Shown: positions 27,210 through 36,107 of the stretch, one piece after another
Layout: every line of letters starts with the position of its first letter
Position numbering within the stretch: the stretch's first letter is position 1
Assembly: GCA_965230635.1 (NCBI GenBank)
Contig: CBDDLJ010000009.1
Span: forward strand, 1-64,000
Source of the DNA: CBDDLJ01 sp965230635
Lineage (GTDB): Bacteria; Pseudomonadota; Gammaproteobacteria; UBA1113
Direction: 5' to 3'
Length of the DNA stretch: 64,000 bases
Position numbers and translations under genes: made by a program
The notes under the pieces: generated by a model
What the model saw: only the letters and a program-made list of their open reading frames with translations
The model's database searches: none
Told to the model about the DNA's origin: nothing

Positions 27210-27935
27210 ATGCGTCCTAGTGGAAGAGAGCCTAATCAATTACGTGATATAGACTTTATTATCGATTTTACAAAACATGCTGAAGGATCGGTATTGGTTT
27301 CCTTTGGTGAAACACAAGTCCTGTGTACCGCCAGCATTGTTGATCATGTGCCTCGTTTTATAAAAGGCACAGGAAAAGGTTGGCTAACAGCAGAGTATGG
27401 CATGCTTCCGCGGTCCACTCATAGTCGAATTGATCGTGAGGCTAGCCGTGGCAAGCAAAGTGGTCGTACCTTAGAAATTCAACGATTAATTGGCCGTTCC
27501 CTACGAGCAGCTGTTGACTTAAGCCTTATTGGCGAAAAAACCATTTACATTGATTGTGATGTTTTACAGGCAGATGGTGGCACTCGCACTGCCTCTATTA
27601 CCGGTGCTTGTGTCGCTTTGGCAAAAGCCACACATCACTTGTTACAAAAAAAAATAATCACTAAAAATCCTCTTCAACAATTAATTGCTTCTGTCTCTGT
27701 CGGCATTTTTAATGGTCAAGCAGTACTCGATCTTGATTACAAAGAAGATTCTAATGCCGAAACAGATATGAATATCGTAATGAATGAAGCAGGGAATTTC
27801 ATTGAAATACAAGGCACTGCTGAAAATAAAGCATTCACTCAAAACCAATTATTGGATATGATGGACTATGCAAAAATGGGAATAGCAACACTAATTGCGA
27901 AACAACAAGCAATACTGGCTAACGTAATTGATTAA
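27210..27935 (+). CDS. rph: ribonuclease PH
   Basis: RNase PH is a phosphate-dependent 3'-to-5' exoribonuclease that trims tRNA precursors. The 241-residue length and motifs are normal: MRPSGREPNQLRDIDF at the start, GTGKGWLTAEYGMLPRSTHS and EASRGKQSGRTLEIQRLIGR (Arg-rich RNA/phosphate site), VLQADGGTRTASITGACVAL and DLDYKEDSNAETDMNIVM (metal Asp residues). It follows mdh by 13 bp with a GAGG site. The stop shares a TTAA palindrome with the stop of the convergent 154-residue gene. Confidence 0.95.
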   Translation: MRPSGREPNQLRDIDFIIDFTKHAEGSVLVSFGETQVLCTASIVDHVPRFIKGTGKGWLTAEYGMLPRSTHSRIDREASRGKQSGRTLEIQRLIGRSLRAAVDLSLIGEKTIYIDCDVLQADGGTRTASITGACVALAKATHHLLQKKIITKNPLQQLIASVSVGIFNGQAVLDLDYKEDSNAETDMNIVMNEAGNFIEIQGTAENKAFTQNQLLDMMDYAKMGIATLIAKQQAILANVID

Positions 27936-28396
27936 GCTTCTAATACGGCTGCTGACATAATGACTTGTTTGCCTCGTACCATTGTTGTTTTTAGTGATCC
28001 TGCTTTGACAATAGCTGATTGTTCTAAATTATTAAAGCGAGTTTGCAATTCATTTAAACGATTTTCTTGACTCTCTAGCATTTGCAACAATTGTTGTACT
28101 TTTTCCTCTATACTTTTCTTTGGCGATTCGTCTTCATTCATCCCTTTAATAGAATCTTGCACTGACCATACTTTCACTCGCCAATCAGCAACTGATTTTA
28201 TTGTTGTCAATAATGTGGCACTGAGCACACGTAACTCATTGAGAAATTTTTTCAATATATTACGATCATTAATAGTCAATAAACCTTGTTCATAAGTGAG
28301 GCATTGGTTGGCGAGATTTTCAAGCCTATCTTTACCAAAGGCAGCGACAGACAATAATTGGTCAATTTCAGCTAATTGTTGGCTATTAAAATCCAT
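27932..28396 (-). CDS. hypothetical 154-residue coiled-coil protein
   Basis: Almost entirely helical: FNSQQLAEIDQLLSVAAFGK at the start, then a heptad-like stretch at about 95-128 (EEKVQQLLQMLESQENRLNE) that looks like a coiled coil, and a short non-helical end with KTTMVRGKQVIMSAA. No catalytic motif or membrane segment. ATG at 28394-28396 with only a weak ribosome site. It sits convergent to rph, overlapping by the shared TTAA, and 34 bp downstream of xthA on the same strand, so it may ride on the xthA transcript. I do not recognise a family. Confidence 0.65.
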   Translation of the reverse strand: MDFNSQQLAEIDQLLSVAAFGKDRLENLANQCLTYEQGLLTINDRNILKKFLNELRVLSATLLTTIKSVADWRVKVWSVQDSIKGMNEDESPKKSIEEKVQQLLQMLESQENRLNELQTRFNNLEQSAIVKAGSLKTTMVRGKQVIMSAAVLEA

Positions 28397-28429
28397 TTTT
28401 TACCCATGTTAACTAAAAATAACAGTCTA

Positions 28430-29197
28430 CTATAAGTCATAATCTATAATCAATGGCGCATGATCAGAAAATCGTTCTTTTTTGTATATTTCAACTTTCT
28501 TGACTTTATCTCGTAAATTAGGCGATGTAACTTGGTAATCAATACGCCAGCCGACGTTTTTATCCCAAGCTTGCCCCCGATTAGACCACCATGTATATTG
28601 CTCAGGCTCTTGATTAATTGTGCGAAAAGCATCACATAACCCTTCTTTCGTGAACAAATTCTCCATCCATTCTCGCTCTTCTGGCAAAAATCCAGAATTT
28701 TTTTGATTGCCACGCCAATTTTTTAAATCGATCTTTTTATGTGCAATATTCCAATCACCACTGATAATGAACTCATTTTTCCTACGACGCATTTTTCGTA
28801 AGTATGATAAATAATAATCTAAAAATTCAAACTTTACTGTCTGGCGCGCCTCACCACTGGTTCCAGAAGGAAGATAAATGCTTGCTATTGTTATACCATC
28901 GTAATGCGCTTCGACATAACGACCTTCATCGTCAGCAACAGACCACCCTAAACCATATTGCACCCGCTTTGGTTTTTCCCGGCAGAATAATGCCACCCCA
29001 CTGTAACCTTTTTTTAATGCATCATGATAATAGCAGTGGTAGCCATCTGGGCAAAAAACATCCTTGGCTAATTGGTGAATTTGCGCTTTGGTTTCTTGTA
29101 TACAGACGAAATCTGCATTTTGTTTTGCCATCCAAGGGAAAAAACCTTTTCTTGCACTTGCTCGAATACCATTTGCATTTAAGGTGATGACTCGCAT
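28430..29197 (-). CDS. xthA: exodeoxyribonuclease III (AP endonuclease)
   Basis: ExoIII cuts DNA 5' to abasic sites and has 3' exonuclease and phosphatase activity in base excision repair. MRVITLNANGIRASARKGFF is the typical start, so I place the start at ATG 29195-29197 rather than 21 codons upstream. Catalytic motifs are present: QETKAQ (Glu metal ligand), GYSGVALF, SGDWNIAH (Asp/Asn pair), WRIDYQVTS and FSDHAPLIID (Asp-His). At 255 residues it is of normal length. Divergent from pyrE across 33 bp. Confidence 0.93.
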   Translation of the reverse strand: MRVITLNANGIRASARKGFFPWMAKQNADFVCIQETKAQIHQLAKDVFCPDGYHCYYHDALKKGYSGVALFCREKPKRVQYGLGWSVADDEGRYVEAHYDGITIASIYLPSGTSGEARQTVKFEFLDYYLSYLRKMRRRKNEFIISGDWNIAHKKIDLKNWRGNQKNSGFLPEEREWMENLFTKEGLCDAFRTINQEPEQYTWWSNRGQAWDKNVGWRIDYQVTSPNLRDKVKKVEIYKKERFSDHAPLIIDYDL

Positions 29198-29230
29198 ACT
29201 ATAACCACTTTCTAATTGTAGGGTTAAACA

Positions 29231-29875
29231 ATGAAAAATTACCAACAAGCATTTATTCAAATGGCGCTTGAATACGATGCTTTAAAATTTGGTCAATTCA
29301 CGTTAAAATCTGGCCGTCTCAGCCCTTATTTTTTCAATGTCGGCGCATTCAATAGTGGCAGAGCACTGGCTAAACTAGGCCAATTTTATGCTGCTTGCAT
29401 TCAAGATGCAAATATAAATATTGATACGTTATTTGGTCCAGCCTATAAAGGCATCCCCCTAGTAGCAACAACGGCAATTGCATTGGCAGAGCATTATCAA
29501 CGTGATATTGCCTATTGCTTTAATCGAAAAGAAGCAAAAGACCATGGTGAGGGCGGCCATTTAATTGGCCATGCCTTGACAGGACAAGTCCTTATTATTG
29601 ATGATGTTATCACTGCAGGAACAGCTATTCGTGAATCAATACAAATAATCAAGCAATCAGCCGCTCAATTCGCCGGCGTTGTGGTCATGTTTGATCGACA
29701 AGAACAAGGGCAACAGCCATTATCTGCTATTCAAGAAATTGAGCAAACCTATCAAGTTCCTGTATATAGCATTATTAATCTAGACTCACTACTTGATTTT
29801 CTCCGCGCAGAACAATTTGATCAGAAAATGCTAGCGGAAATCCAACAGTATCGCCAACAATACGGAGTTGAATAA
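29231..29875 (+). CDS. pyrE: orotate phosphoribosyltransferase
   Basis: PyrE makes orotidine monophosphate from orotate and PRPP in pyrimidine synthesis. Motifs are FTLKSGRLSPYFFNVGAFNS, GPAYKGIPL, YCFNRKEAKDHGEGG and the PRPP-binding VLIIDDVITAGTAIRES. The 214-residue length matches the gammaproteobacterial enzyme. The ribosome site is modest (TAGGG). The next gene on the opposite strand ends immediately at the pyrE stop. Confidence 0.95.
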   Translation: MKNYQQAFIQMALEYDALKFGQFTLKSGRLSPYFFNVGAFNSGRALAKLGQFYAACIQDANINIDTLFGPAYKGIPLVATTAIALAEHYQRDIAYCFNRKEAKDHGEGGHLIGHALTGQVLIIDDVITAGTAIRESIQIIKQSAAQFAGVVVMFDRQEQGQQPLSAIQEIEQTYQVPVYSIINLDSLLDFLRAEQFDQKMLAEIQQYRQQYGVE

Positions 29876-31570
29876 TTATTTTTCTAAAACATATAGTTGC
29901 CCCATGACAGGCTCTCCTTTTTGCGTACGCAACTGTAGTGATTCATCATGTTGAATAATAAAACCTGTCTGTAAAATAAGTTTTTGCAAATAGTCTGTGT
30001 GATGTGCAAAACGTCCGCTAGTCAATAATTGATAAGGAAATTGGTCACTTGTCTCTATCGTCAATGCAAACAAGCCTTTTTTCTTTAATGCTTGATAAAC
30101 CATAGAAAAGACATGCTGTAAATCTCCCATGTAAACTAATACATCTGTTGCTAAAAATAGATTGACTGGCTCAGTCAATTTTGTAACACCTGCGCTAATA
30201 TCCGCGTGAATCAACTCCGTATATAATTTTTTCTCCCGCGCTTTTTCTAACATCTTTTTTGATACGTCAACACCGATCAATTGGCGTGAATAAGGCTTGA
30301 AATATTTGCCACATAGACCTGTGCCACAACCTAAATCAACCATAACCCAGTCTTTTACTTGTGCTAATTCTAGCTGTAAAGTCTGATATAATAACTCTGG
30401 CACTTTATATTGAAGCTTGTCCAATAGTTCATCATCGTAATTCTGAGCATAATTATCAAATAACTCTTCTACATAGCCACGTGGTGCAGACGGTGGCATT
30501 TCATCACCGGTTAATGCTTGTAGCATATAACGCACTGATGCATCTTCTGGAGAAAGTGACAATGCTCGGCGATAACATTTAATCGCATCATCACTCTCAT
30601 GCAATTTTAAAAAGACATTACCTAAATTTTTCAACACAGGGAATGACATTGGATCGATCTTATGCGCTGTTTGCAAATGATAAGATGCACTCTCCCATTT
30701 TCGCTGCTCCATAAAAATAGCACCCAAATTAAAGTGGGCAGTGAAATCCTGTGGAACAAACGTCAGCAATTCATAATATTCTTGCTTTGCTTTATCTATC
30801 TCTCCTTGAGTCAACAGTGTTGCAGCCAAATTGGTTCGTGAAAACAAATCAGAGGCGTCAATAGATAAGGCTTGCTTAAATAACTGAATCGCTTCATCAA
30901 TTTCATTTTTCTTTAATAAAACTGCGCCCAAGTTAGCAAGACTTTCAATATGATTAGGCGCTTTTTGTAAAACAAAACGGCAGTGTTTTTCTGCTCGCAG
31001 AAAATCATCTTCTTCATAAGCAATAATGCCTAAGTAAAAATGACTTTGTACATGCTGAGGCTCCTGCGCTAATAATGCAAGCCATTTTTCTTTGGCTTCT
31101 GGCAAACGCCGCTCTTTTAATAGCGTTAATGCTAACGAATGCTGCACTTCCAACAACGTATTATCATAGTGCAACGCTTGAGAATAATAATGTTGCGCTC
31201 GTCGATATTGCTTTTCCTCTTGATATATCAAGCCTAGTTTATATAAAGCCTCCGTGTAATCCGGCTGTATTTCTATCGCACGAGTCAGCAATTGCTTTGC
31301 TTGCTCATAATACCCCAAACTTTTTGTGGCACTGGCCAAATGGGTTAAAATAAGAGCATTTTTTGGTTCAATGTGTAAAGCTGCTTGAAAGTGCTCAACA
31401 GCAAGATGATAACGACCATCTTGAGCAAAAGTAATACCGAGCAAATCTAATGCTTGCACATGCTGTGGGTGTAAGGTTAAAAATTCTTGATAAAGTGCCT
31501 CTGCCTGCTCTAAATCCTCTTGCTGATGAGCAGAGAATGCTTGTTGAAGCAATAAGTCATCTTTTTTCAT
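29876..31570 (-). CDS. TPR-repeat protein with C-terminal SAM-dependent methyltransferase domain
   Basis: Residues about 5-350 are tetratricopeptide repeats, around ten in a row (A.Y.eEALYKLGLIYQEEKQYR, SLANLGAVLLKKNEIDEAIQ, SVLKNLG-type units). After a linker (YVEELFDNYAQNYDDELLDK) comes a class I methyltransferase fold: MVDLGCGTGLCGKYF (SAM motif I, about 408-422), LIGVDVSKKMLEKAREK (motif II acid), LIHADISAG and LFLATDVLVYMGDLQ. This two-part layout is known from proteobacterial TPR-methyltransferases, whose substrate is unknown. Cytosolic, no signal peptide. ATG at 31568-31570 has no clear ribosome site. The stop touches the pyrE stop. Confidence 0.85.
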   Translation of the reverse strand: MKKDDLLLQQAFSAHQQEDLEQAEALYQEFLTLHPQHVQALDLLGITFAQDGRYHLAVEHFQAALHIEPKNALILTHLASATKSLGYYEQAKQLLTRAIEIQPDYTEALYKLGLIYQEEKQYRRAQHYYSQALHYDNTLLEVQHSLALTLLKERRLPEAKEKWLALLAQEPQHVQSHFYLGIIAYEEDDFLRAEKHCRFVLQKAPNHIESLANLGAVLLKKNEIDEAIQLFKQALSIDASDLFSRTNLAATLLTQGEIDKAKQEYYELLTFVPQDFTAHFNLGAIFMEQRKWESASYHLQTAHKIDPMSFPVLKNLGNVFLKLHESDDAIKCYRRALSLSPEDASVRYMLQALTGDEMPPSAPRGYVEELFDNYAQNYDDELLDKLQYKVPELLYQTLQLELAQVKDWVMVDLGCGTGLCGKYFKPYSRQLIGVDVSKKMLEKAREKKLYTELIHADISAGVTKLTEPVNLFLATDVLVYMGDLQHVFSMVYQALKKKGLFALTIETSDQFPYQLLTSGRFAHHTDYLQKLILQTGFIIQHDESLQLRTQKGEPVMGQLYVLEK

Positions 31571-31919
31571 ATGATAGAATATCTGTCAAATAGTTAAAAA
31601 TAAAAACTAATAAAATCAATATGTTAAAATAATCTTAAAAAATATTAGCCCACTAACCAGCAAAGCAATAATCCTGTGCTACATTTATATCAGTTTACAG
31701 CATTATTATATCTTAACTGTCGCAGCATAAGCGAGTAATAAAGGTTTAATCATGCTAGGTATTATTATTAATAGATGACACTTTGCATAACATGAAAAAA
31801 ACGTCTAAACTGTATAATAAATGTACTTATCAAGGCAGTAATAACTTCCAAGTTAAGACTGCGTTAAGATTCATTCATTACACTGATTATTAAAAAATAG
31901 TGAGAAAGGTGGCTAAAAA
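31571..31919. promoter_or_regulatory. 349-bp intergenic region with a possible -10 box
   Basis: AT-rich region between two divergent genes, without a reading frame of interest. A perfect TATAAT lies at 31813-31818 on the plus strand, about 100 bases before the ATG at 31920; the matching -35 region is poor. No hairpin or repeat stands out. Confidence 0.3.
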
Positions 31920-32429
31920 ATGTCAACTGAAATATTATTAGAAAATGCAAAAAATAAAAAACAAAGTTCGACAGAACATCGCGTGCAATTTATTAAAAAT
32001 CTATTTGCATCACTAGACAATCAAAATAATCAAACCAATGCTGCGAAACTAGAGCTTTTTTATTATTTACATCGCCAACTTGATCAAAACTATCAAACAA
32101 CATTAGTTAAACTATTAAAAATAACCGAAGAAGAAGTTAACGATGAAATAAAGATACTTAAGAGTATCGGAAACATTAATTTAGGAAATAGTAATGAAAT
32201 TGAAAATCATGTTATTGAAACGTTAATTGATAAAAAAATTCCTGAAGCTATTGGCCCTGAAGGCATGGCGATATTAGAAATTTTAAATTTATGTTCATTT
32301 AAAAAAAGACCTTGGCTTTCATCAAATCCATCTCAGGAAAAAAGCCTTGCTGATAAACAAAGACATTTAAAAAACATGATTAATGAATTACATGAAAATA
32401 GGAAATATTATGAAAACCAACCCTCTTAA
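31920..32429 (+). CDS. hypothetical 169-residue helical protein
   Basis: A predicted all-helical cytosolic protein with no recognisable motif (EHRVQFIKNLFASLDNQNNQ, then LELFYYLHRQLDQNYQTTLV, then IPEAIGPEGMAILEILNLCS). The ribosome site AAAGGTGG lies 7 bases ahead of ATG 31920. It is strongly AT-rich. Its 3' end overlaps the start of the next small frame. Possibly accessory; I see no basis for a function. Confidence 0.6.
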   Translation: MSTEILLENAKNKKQSSTEHRVQFIKNLFASLDNQNNQTNAAKLELFYYLHRQLDQNYQTTLVKLLKITEEEVNDEIKILKSIGNINLGNSNEIENHVIETLIDKKIPEAIGPEGMAILEILNLCSFKKRPWLSSNPSQEKSLADKQRHLKNMINELHENRKYYENQPS

Positions 32430-32568
32430 AAAAAGAATAGAAAAAATCATTTCTATTTTGAATGAAAACCGTCCACATTTTACAAATAAAAGGCCTTTTG
32501 AGCTTGCAACATTAAGAGCTAGAGATTTCATTACTATAAGTGAACATAATCAAGGCTTGAAGTTATAA
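32410..32568 (+). CDS. small hypothetical protein (52 residues) overlapping the upstream gene
   Basis: ATG 32410 follows AGGAA by 7 bases and overlaps the end of the 169-residue gene by 20 bp, an arrangement usual for coupled genes. The product is basic in its first half (MKTNPLKKRIEKIISILNEN) and shows no motif. Its stop overlaps the end of convergent rdgB by a few bases. It could also be a chance frame. Confidence 0.4.
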   Translation: MKTNPLKKRIEKIISILNENRPHFTNKRPFELATLRARDFITISEHNQGLKL

Positions 32569-33150
32569 CTTTTCCAATAATGCTCGCAATGCTTTTCCTC
32601 TATGACTTAGTTTGTTTTTTTCTAACAATGATAACTGTGCCGCGGTACATTGCAAGTCAGGCAAATAAAATATTGGGTCATAACCGTGGCCCTGCTCTCC
32701 CCGGGCTGAAAAAGCAATTTGTCCCTCCCAGCGACCGACACCTATCAAAGGCATAGGGTCTTTTGCATGCTGCAAAAACACCATAGCACAATAAAAATGA
32801 GCCCGTCGTAATACTGGTTTTGTCACATGAGCTAACTCTTGCAGTAATTTTTTATTATTCTCATTGCTACTAGCATGCTCTCCAGAAAAACGTGCTGAAT
32901 AAATGCCCGGCGCTCCTCGTAACGCATCAACAACAATGCCAGAGTCATCCGCTAGTGCTGGCATCTGCAGCAATGTACTGGCATGACGTGCTTTTAAAAT
33001 TGCATTCTCAATGAATGTTAGCCCTGTTTCTTCAGCCTCCGGTATCGAAAATTTATTTTGTGGAATTAATTCATAATCAAGTTCTTGCATTGCTTGCTGT
33101 GCTTCAATAATTTTACCTTCATTATTTGAAGCAAAAACAATCTTTCTCAA
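32563..33150 (-). CDS. rdgB: dITP/XTP pyrophosphatase RdgB (HAM1/Ham1p family)
   Basis: RdgB hydrolyses dITP, ITP and XTP to keep deaminated purines out of nucleic acids. Motifs: KIVFASNNEGKIIEAQQ (triphosphate loop), ALADDSGIVVDALRGAPGIY with SARFSG, and GEQGHGYDPIFYLP. The 195-residue length is normal. The start codon is TTG at 33148-33150, overlapping the stop of gdh (TTGA) with GGAGAA 6 bases ahead inside the gdh end, so translation is coupled to gdh. Confidence 0.93.
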   Translation of the reverse strand: MRKIVFASNNEGKIIEAQQAMQELDYELIPQNKFSIPEAEETGLTFIENAILKARHASTLLQMPALADDSGIVVDALRGAPGIYSARFSGEHASSNENNKKLLQELAHVTKPVLRRAHFYCAMVFLQHAKDPMPLIGVGRWEGQIAFSARGEQGHGYDPIFYLPDLQCTAAQLSLLEKNKLSHRGKALRALLEKL

Positions 33151-34439
33151 GTGAGTTCTCCGACAAAATATTCATGTGTTCCTTGTGCGGAAATTGCTTC
33201 TCCCAAACGATTCAAGGCATGAATATAAGCTGCTGTTCGCATATCACAATTGTGCTTTTGCATGAGCTGGTAAGTATTATTAAACTCTTCCTTCATTTTA
33301 TTTTGCAAACGAGAATGAACTTCTTCTATCGTCCAGTAATGGCCATAACGATTTTGCACCCACTCAAAATAACTGACAGTAACGCCTCCAGCATTTGCTA
33401 AAATATCAGGTACTACCATAACCTCTTTTGAAAAGAGAATTTTATCTGCCGCCGGTGTTATCGGTCCATTAGCTGCTTCAAAAATGTATTTCGCCTGAAT
33501 ATCACTAGCATTTTTATCCGTGATAACATCTTCTAATGCTGCAGGAATTAAAATATCAACCGGTAATGTTAATAATTGCTCATTACTAATCTGCTCCGCA
33601 TCAATTGTCTCACAAACAGAGCCTTGACAATAAACCGCTTTTATTCGACGTGTAGCATTTTTAGTATGGACAATACTAGGAACATCAAAACCGGCGTCGC
33701 GATAAATTCCACCTTGTGAATCACTCACTGCAACTATTTTATAACCATCATTATGCAATAGTGAAGCAACACTTTTTCCTGCATTTCCAAAGCCTTGTAC
33801 AGCAACGGAAATTTCTTTAGGATTCCATCCTGTTTTCTTCTCCAGCTCTTTAATGCAATAGTAAACACCTCTTCCTGTTGCATCATCACGACCTAAACTA
33901 CCACCTAGGGGAATAGGTTTTCCCGTGATAACTGCCGGTGAATAACGTCTTGTTATTTTTGAATATTCATCCATCATCCAACCCATAATCATGGCATTGG
34001 TATACATATCAGGTGCAGGAATATCAGTATCTGGCCCAATGAAGTCAGCAATTTGCTCAATAAATCCTCGACTTAAACGTTCTAGTTCCATGCGCGACAG
34101 TTGTTTCGGATCCGCTATAACACCACCTTTCGCTCCGCCAAAAGGCAAACCCATGACTGCACACTTAAATGTCATCCATAGCGCTAATGCTTTTACTTCA
34201 TCAAGACAGACATTAGGATGAAAACGCAAACCACCTTTGGTTGGGCCACGCGTATCATCGTGACGCACGCGATAACCTTTAAAAATTTTCAAACTGCCAT
34301 TATCCATACGCACAGGGATTGAAACTTCAATGATGGCTTTTGTGTATTTCAACCGCTGTAACGCTTCCTTATCAATAGCAGCAAAACGATAAGCATCATC
34401 TAATCGTTCTTTTGCATCATCAAAAATAGTTTCACTCAT
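33147..34439 (-). CDS. gdhA: glutamate dehydrogenase (Glu/Leu/Phe/Val family)
   Basis: This enzyme oxidatively deaminates glutamate to 2-oxoglutarate, or runs in reverse. Motifs: TRGPTKGGLRFHP (substrate Lys), MGLPFGGAKGGV with catalytic Lys104, GPDTDIPAPDMYT, and AVQGFGNAGKSVASLL for the nucleotide. I take the second ATG (34437-34439, giving 430 residues) because AGGAG directly abuts the first ATG (34448) and lies 9 bases from the second. Length and NAD-type GAQGFGN-like loop fit the hexameric enzyme of about 430 residues rather than the Escherichia NADP form; cofactor not certain. It lies 20 bp after an amino-acid permease and overlaps rdgB, which suggests glutamate import and catabolism in one operon. 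Confidence 0.88.
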   Translation of the reverse strand: MSETIFDDAKERLDDAYRFAAIDKEALQRLKYTKAIIEVSIPVRMDNGSLKIFKGYRVRHDDTRGPTKGGLRFHPNVCLDEVKALALWMTFKCAVMGLPFGGAKGGVIADPKQLSRMELERLSRGFIEQIADFIGPDTDIPAPDMYTNAMIMGWMMDEYSKITRRYSPAVITGKPIPLGGSLGRDDATGRGVYYCIKELEKKTGWNPKEISVAVQGFGNAGKSVASLLHNDGYKIVAVSDSQGGIYRDAGFDVPSIVHTKNATRRIKAVYCQGSVCETIDAEQISNEQLLTLPVDILIPAALEDVITDKNASDIQAKYIFEAANGPITPAADKILFSKEVMVVPDILANAGGVTVSYFEWVQNRYGHYWTIEEVHSRLQNKMKEEFNNTYQLMQKHNCDMRTAAYIHALNRLGEAISAQGTHEYFVGELT

Positions 34440-34459
34440 TATTTTCATCTCCTATTAAT

Positions 34460-35857
34460 TTATATATTCAATTTTGCTTGCTTTATCTTATGCCACCAAT
34501 GAAATAAAAATGGTGGGCATGACATCAAAATTAGCGCACTAATGATCATTAGCTCATAATTTTTTTTTACACCAACATTAATATCGTTTGGTGGAAAAAA
34601 TCCAATAAAAAATGTCAAAGCACTTGTTAACAAACCAATACCCGCAATAATCCACATACCTGTATTGCCAAATGGAATTTTAAATGGCCTAGGACGATCA
34701 GGTAGCTTATATCGTAAATAAATAGCTGCGGCAAACATAATAACATACATGATCATATATAACTGTGCTGCAAGCACAGTTAAAATCCAATAAGAGCTAT
34801 TAACGGTTGGCATGAAAAAAAATATGGAAGCTATAATGGTGACTAGTATTGCTTGAAATATTAACAATCCTGATGGCGATTCGAAGCGATTTTCCTTTTG
34901 TAATAGTAGCACCAAATTTTCATCTTTTAACGCGATTAATAATCCTCTGCTGGGTGAAATAATCCAATTACTGACACCACCCAACGTCCCTAATATAATA
35001 CAGATGCCTAAAATCGGAATAAGCCAAGCCAAATGATAATTTTGAAAAAACATTTCAAATGCTTGCATAATCCCTGCAATTAAGCTTAACTGTTGTTTAG
35101 GCACAGTAATCGCTATCGCTAAAGAACCTAGTAACATAGTCATATAAATAACAATAACGGCAACAATTAATGCAATAGGATAATCTCGTTTTGGATTTTT
35201 TACATCATTTGCATGCACTGTTGCGATCTCTATGCCACTGAAAGTTAAAACAACCGCTGTTAATGACACTAGCAAGCTCGGATCTTTAAATGTTTTAGCA
35301 ACATCGGTTGGAATCACTGAAATAGCCGTCACATTATCAGAAAAGTACCAAATAAGCCCTAAAATAATAATCAGCACCATAGGCAATAACAAACCAGCAA
35401 TCCCGCAAAACTCACTAAACCACGCTGAGGAACGAATACCGAGAAGATTGACACCAGTGAGTAACCAAAAAATAGTAACGATGACAGAAAATAAGAAAAT
35501 TTTATTATGTGCTAATTCTGGTGCAATCACGTAGGCAATGGTTCCCGCTAGAAACGATAAGATGGTTGGATACCATATGACATTTTCAATCCACTGGAAC
35601 CAAATAGCCAGCAAGCCATAGCGTTTTCCAAAGGCCTCTTTAACCCACAAATAAACACCGCCAGTTTCTGGGATAAAAGCAGATAATTCAGCAGCAACCA
35701 AAGCACAAGGCAATAAAAAGCACAAAGCAGCAAAAGTAAAAAAAATAACCAAGGCATCACCAAATAACGCCGTTGCTGGTAAGTTCCGAATAGAATCTAC
35801 CGACGTGATGGTAATCATAATGATGGCAAAAATGCCTAAACTTTTTACTTTTGACAA
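34460..35857 (-). CDS. APC-family amino acid permease (GadC / glutamate-GABA antiporter-like)
   Basis: This is a 465-residue inner-membrane protein with about 12 membrane segments. The first helices read LGIFAIIMITITSVDSIRNL, followed by AAELSAFIPETGGVYLWVKE (the conserved APC E.GG.Y.WV turn) and GIEIATVHANDVKNPKRDYP near the unwound helix 6. These are typical of the YjeM/GadC branch. Start is TTG at 35855-35857 with GAAGGA 10 bases ahead. The gene directly precedes gdhA (20 bp), so glutamate or a related amino acid is a fair guess for the substrate. Confidence 0.85.
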   Translation of the reverse strand: MSKVKSLGIFAIIMITITSVDSIRNLPATALFGDALVIFFTFAALCFLLPCALVAAELSAFIPETGGVYLWVKEAFGKRYGLLAIWFQWIENVIWYPTILSFLAGTIAYVIAPELAHNKIFLFSVIVTIFWLLTGVNLLGIRSSAWFSEFCGIAGLLLPMVLIIILGLIWYFSDNVTAISVIPTDVAKTFKDPSLLVSLTAVVLTFSGIEIATVHANDVKNPKRDYPIALIVAVIVIYMTMLLGSLAIAITVPKQQLSLIAGIMQAFEMFFQNYHLAWLIPILGICIILGTLGGVSNWIISPSRGLLIALKDENLVLLLQKENRFESPSGLLIFQAILVTIIASIFFFMPTVNSSYWILTVLAAQLYMIMYVIMFAAAIYLRYKLPDRPRPFKIPFGNTGMWIIAGIGLLTSALTFFIGFFPPNDINVGVKKNYELMIISALILMSCPPFLFHWWHKIKQAKLNI

Positions 35858-36107
35858 CGAGCTATATCCTTCTCTTTAAATTGAAAGCTAATGTATACAA
35901 AACGCCCAGAGTATGCAAATATATTTTGTCACTATTATTATAAGCAGCATTGTTAATGAACATACCTTAGATGAGTCAAACTCAAAAAAAAGAGGTATTG
36001 TTAGATCACGGGTTAAATAGTGGCGATATTTTCACGCTAGACAAATATTGAGCTAAAATATTGATTAGTAATCAACACATGTATCAAAATGGGAGGCTAA
36101 AAGACAT

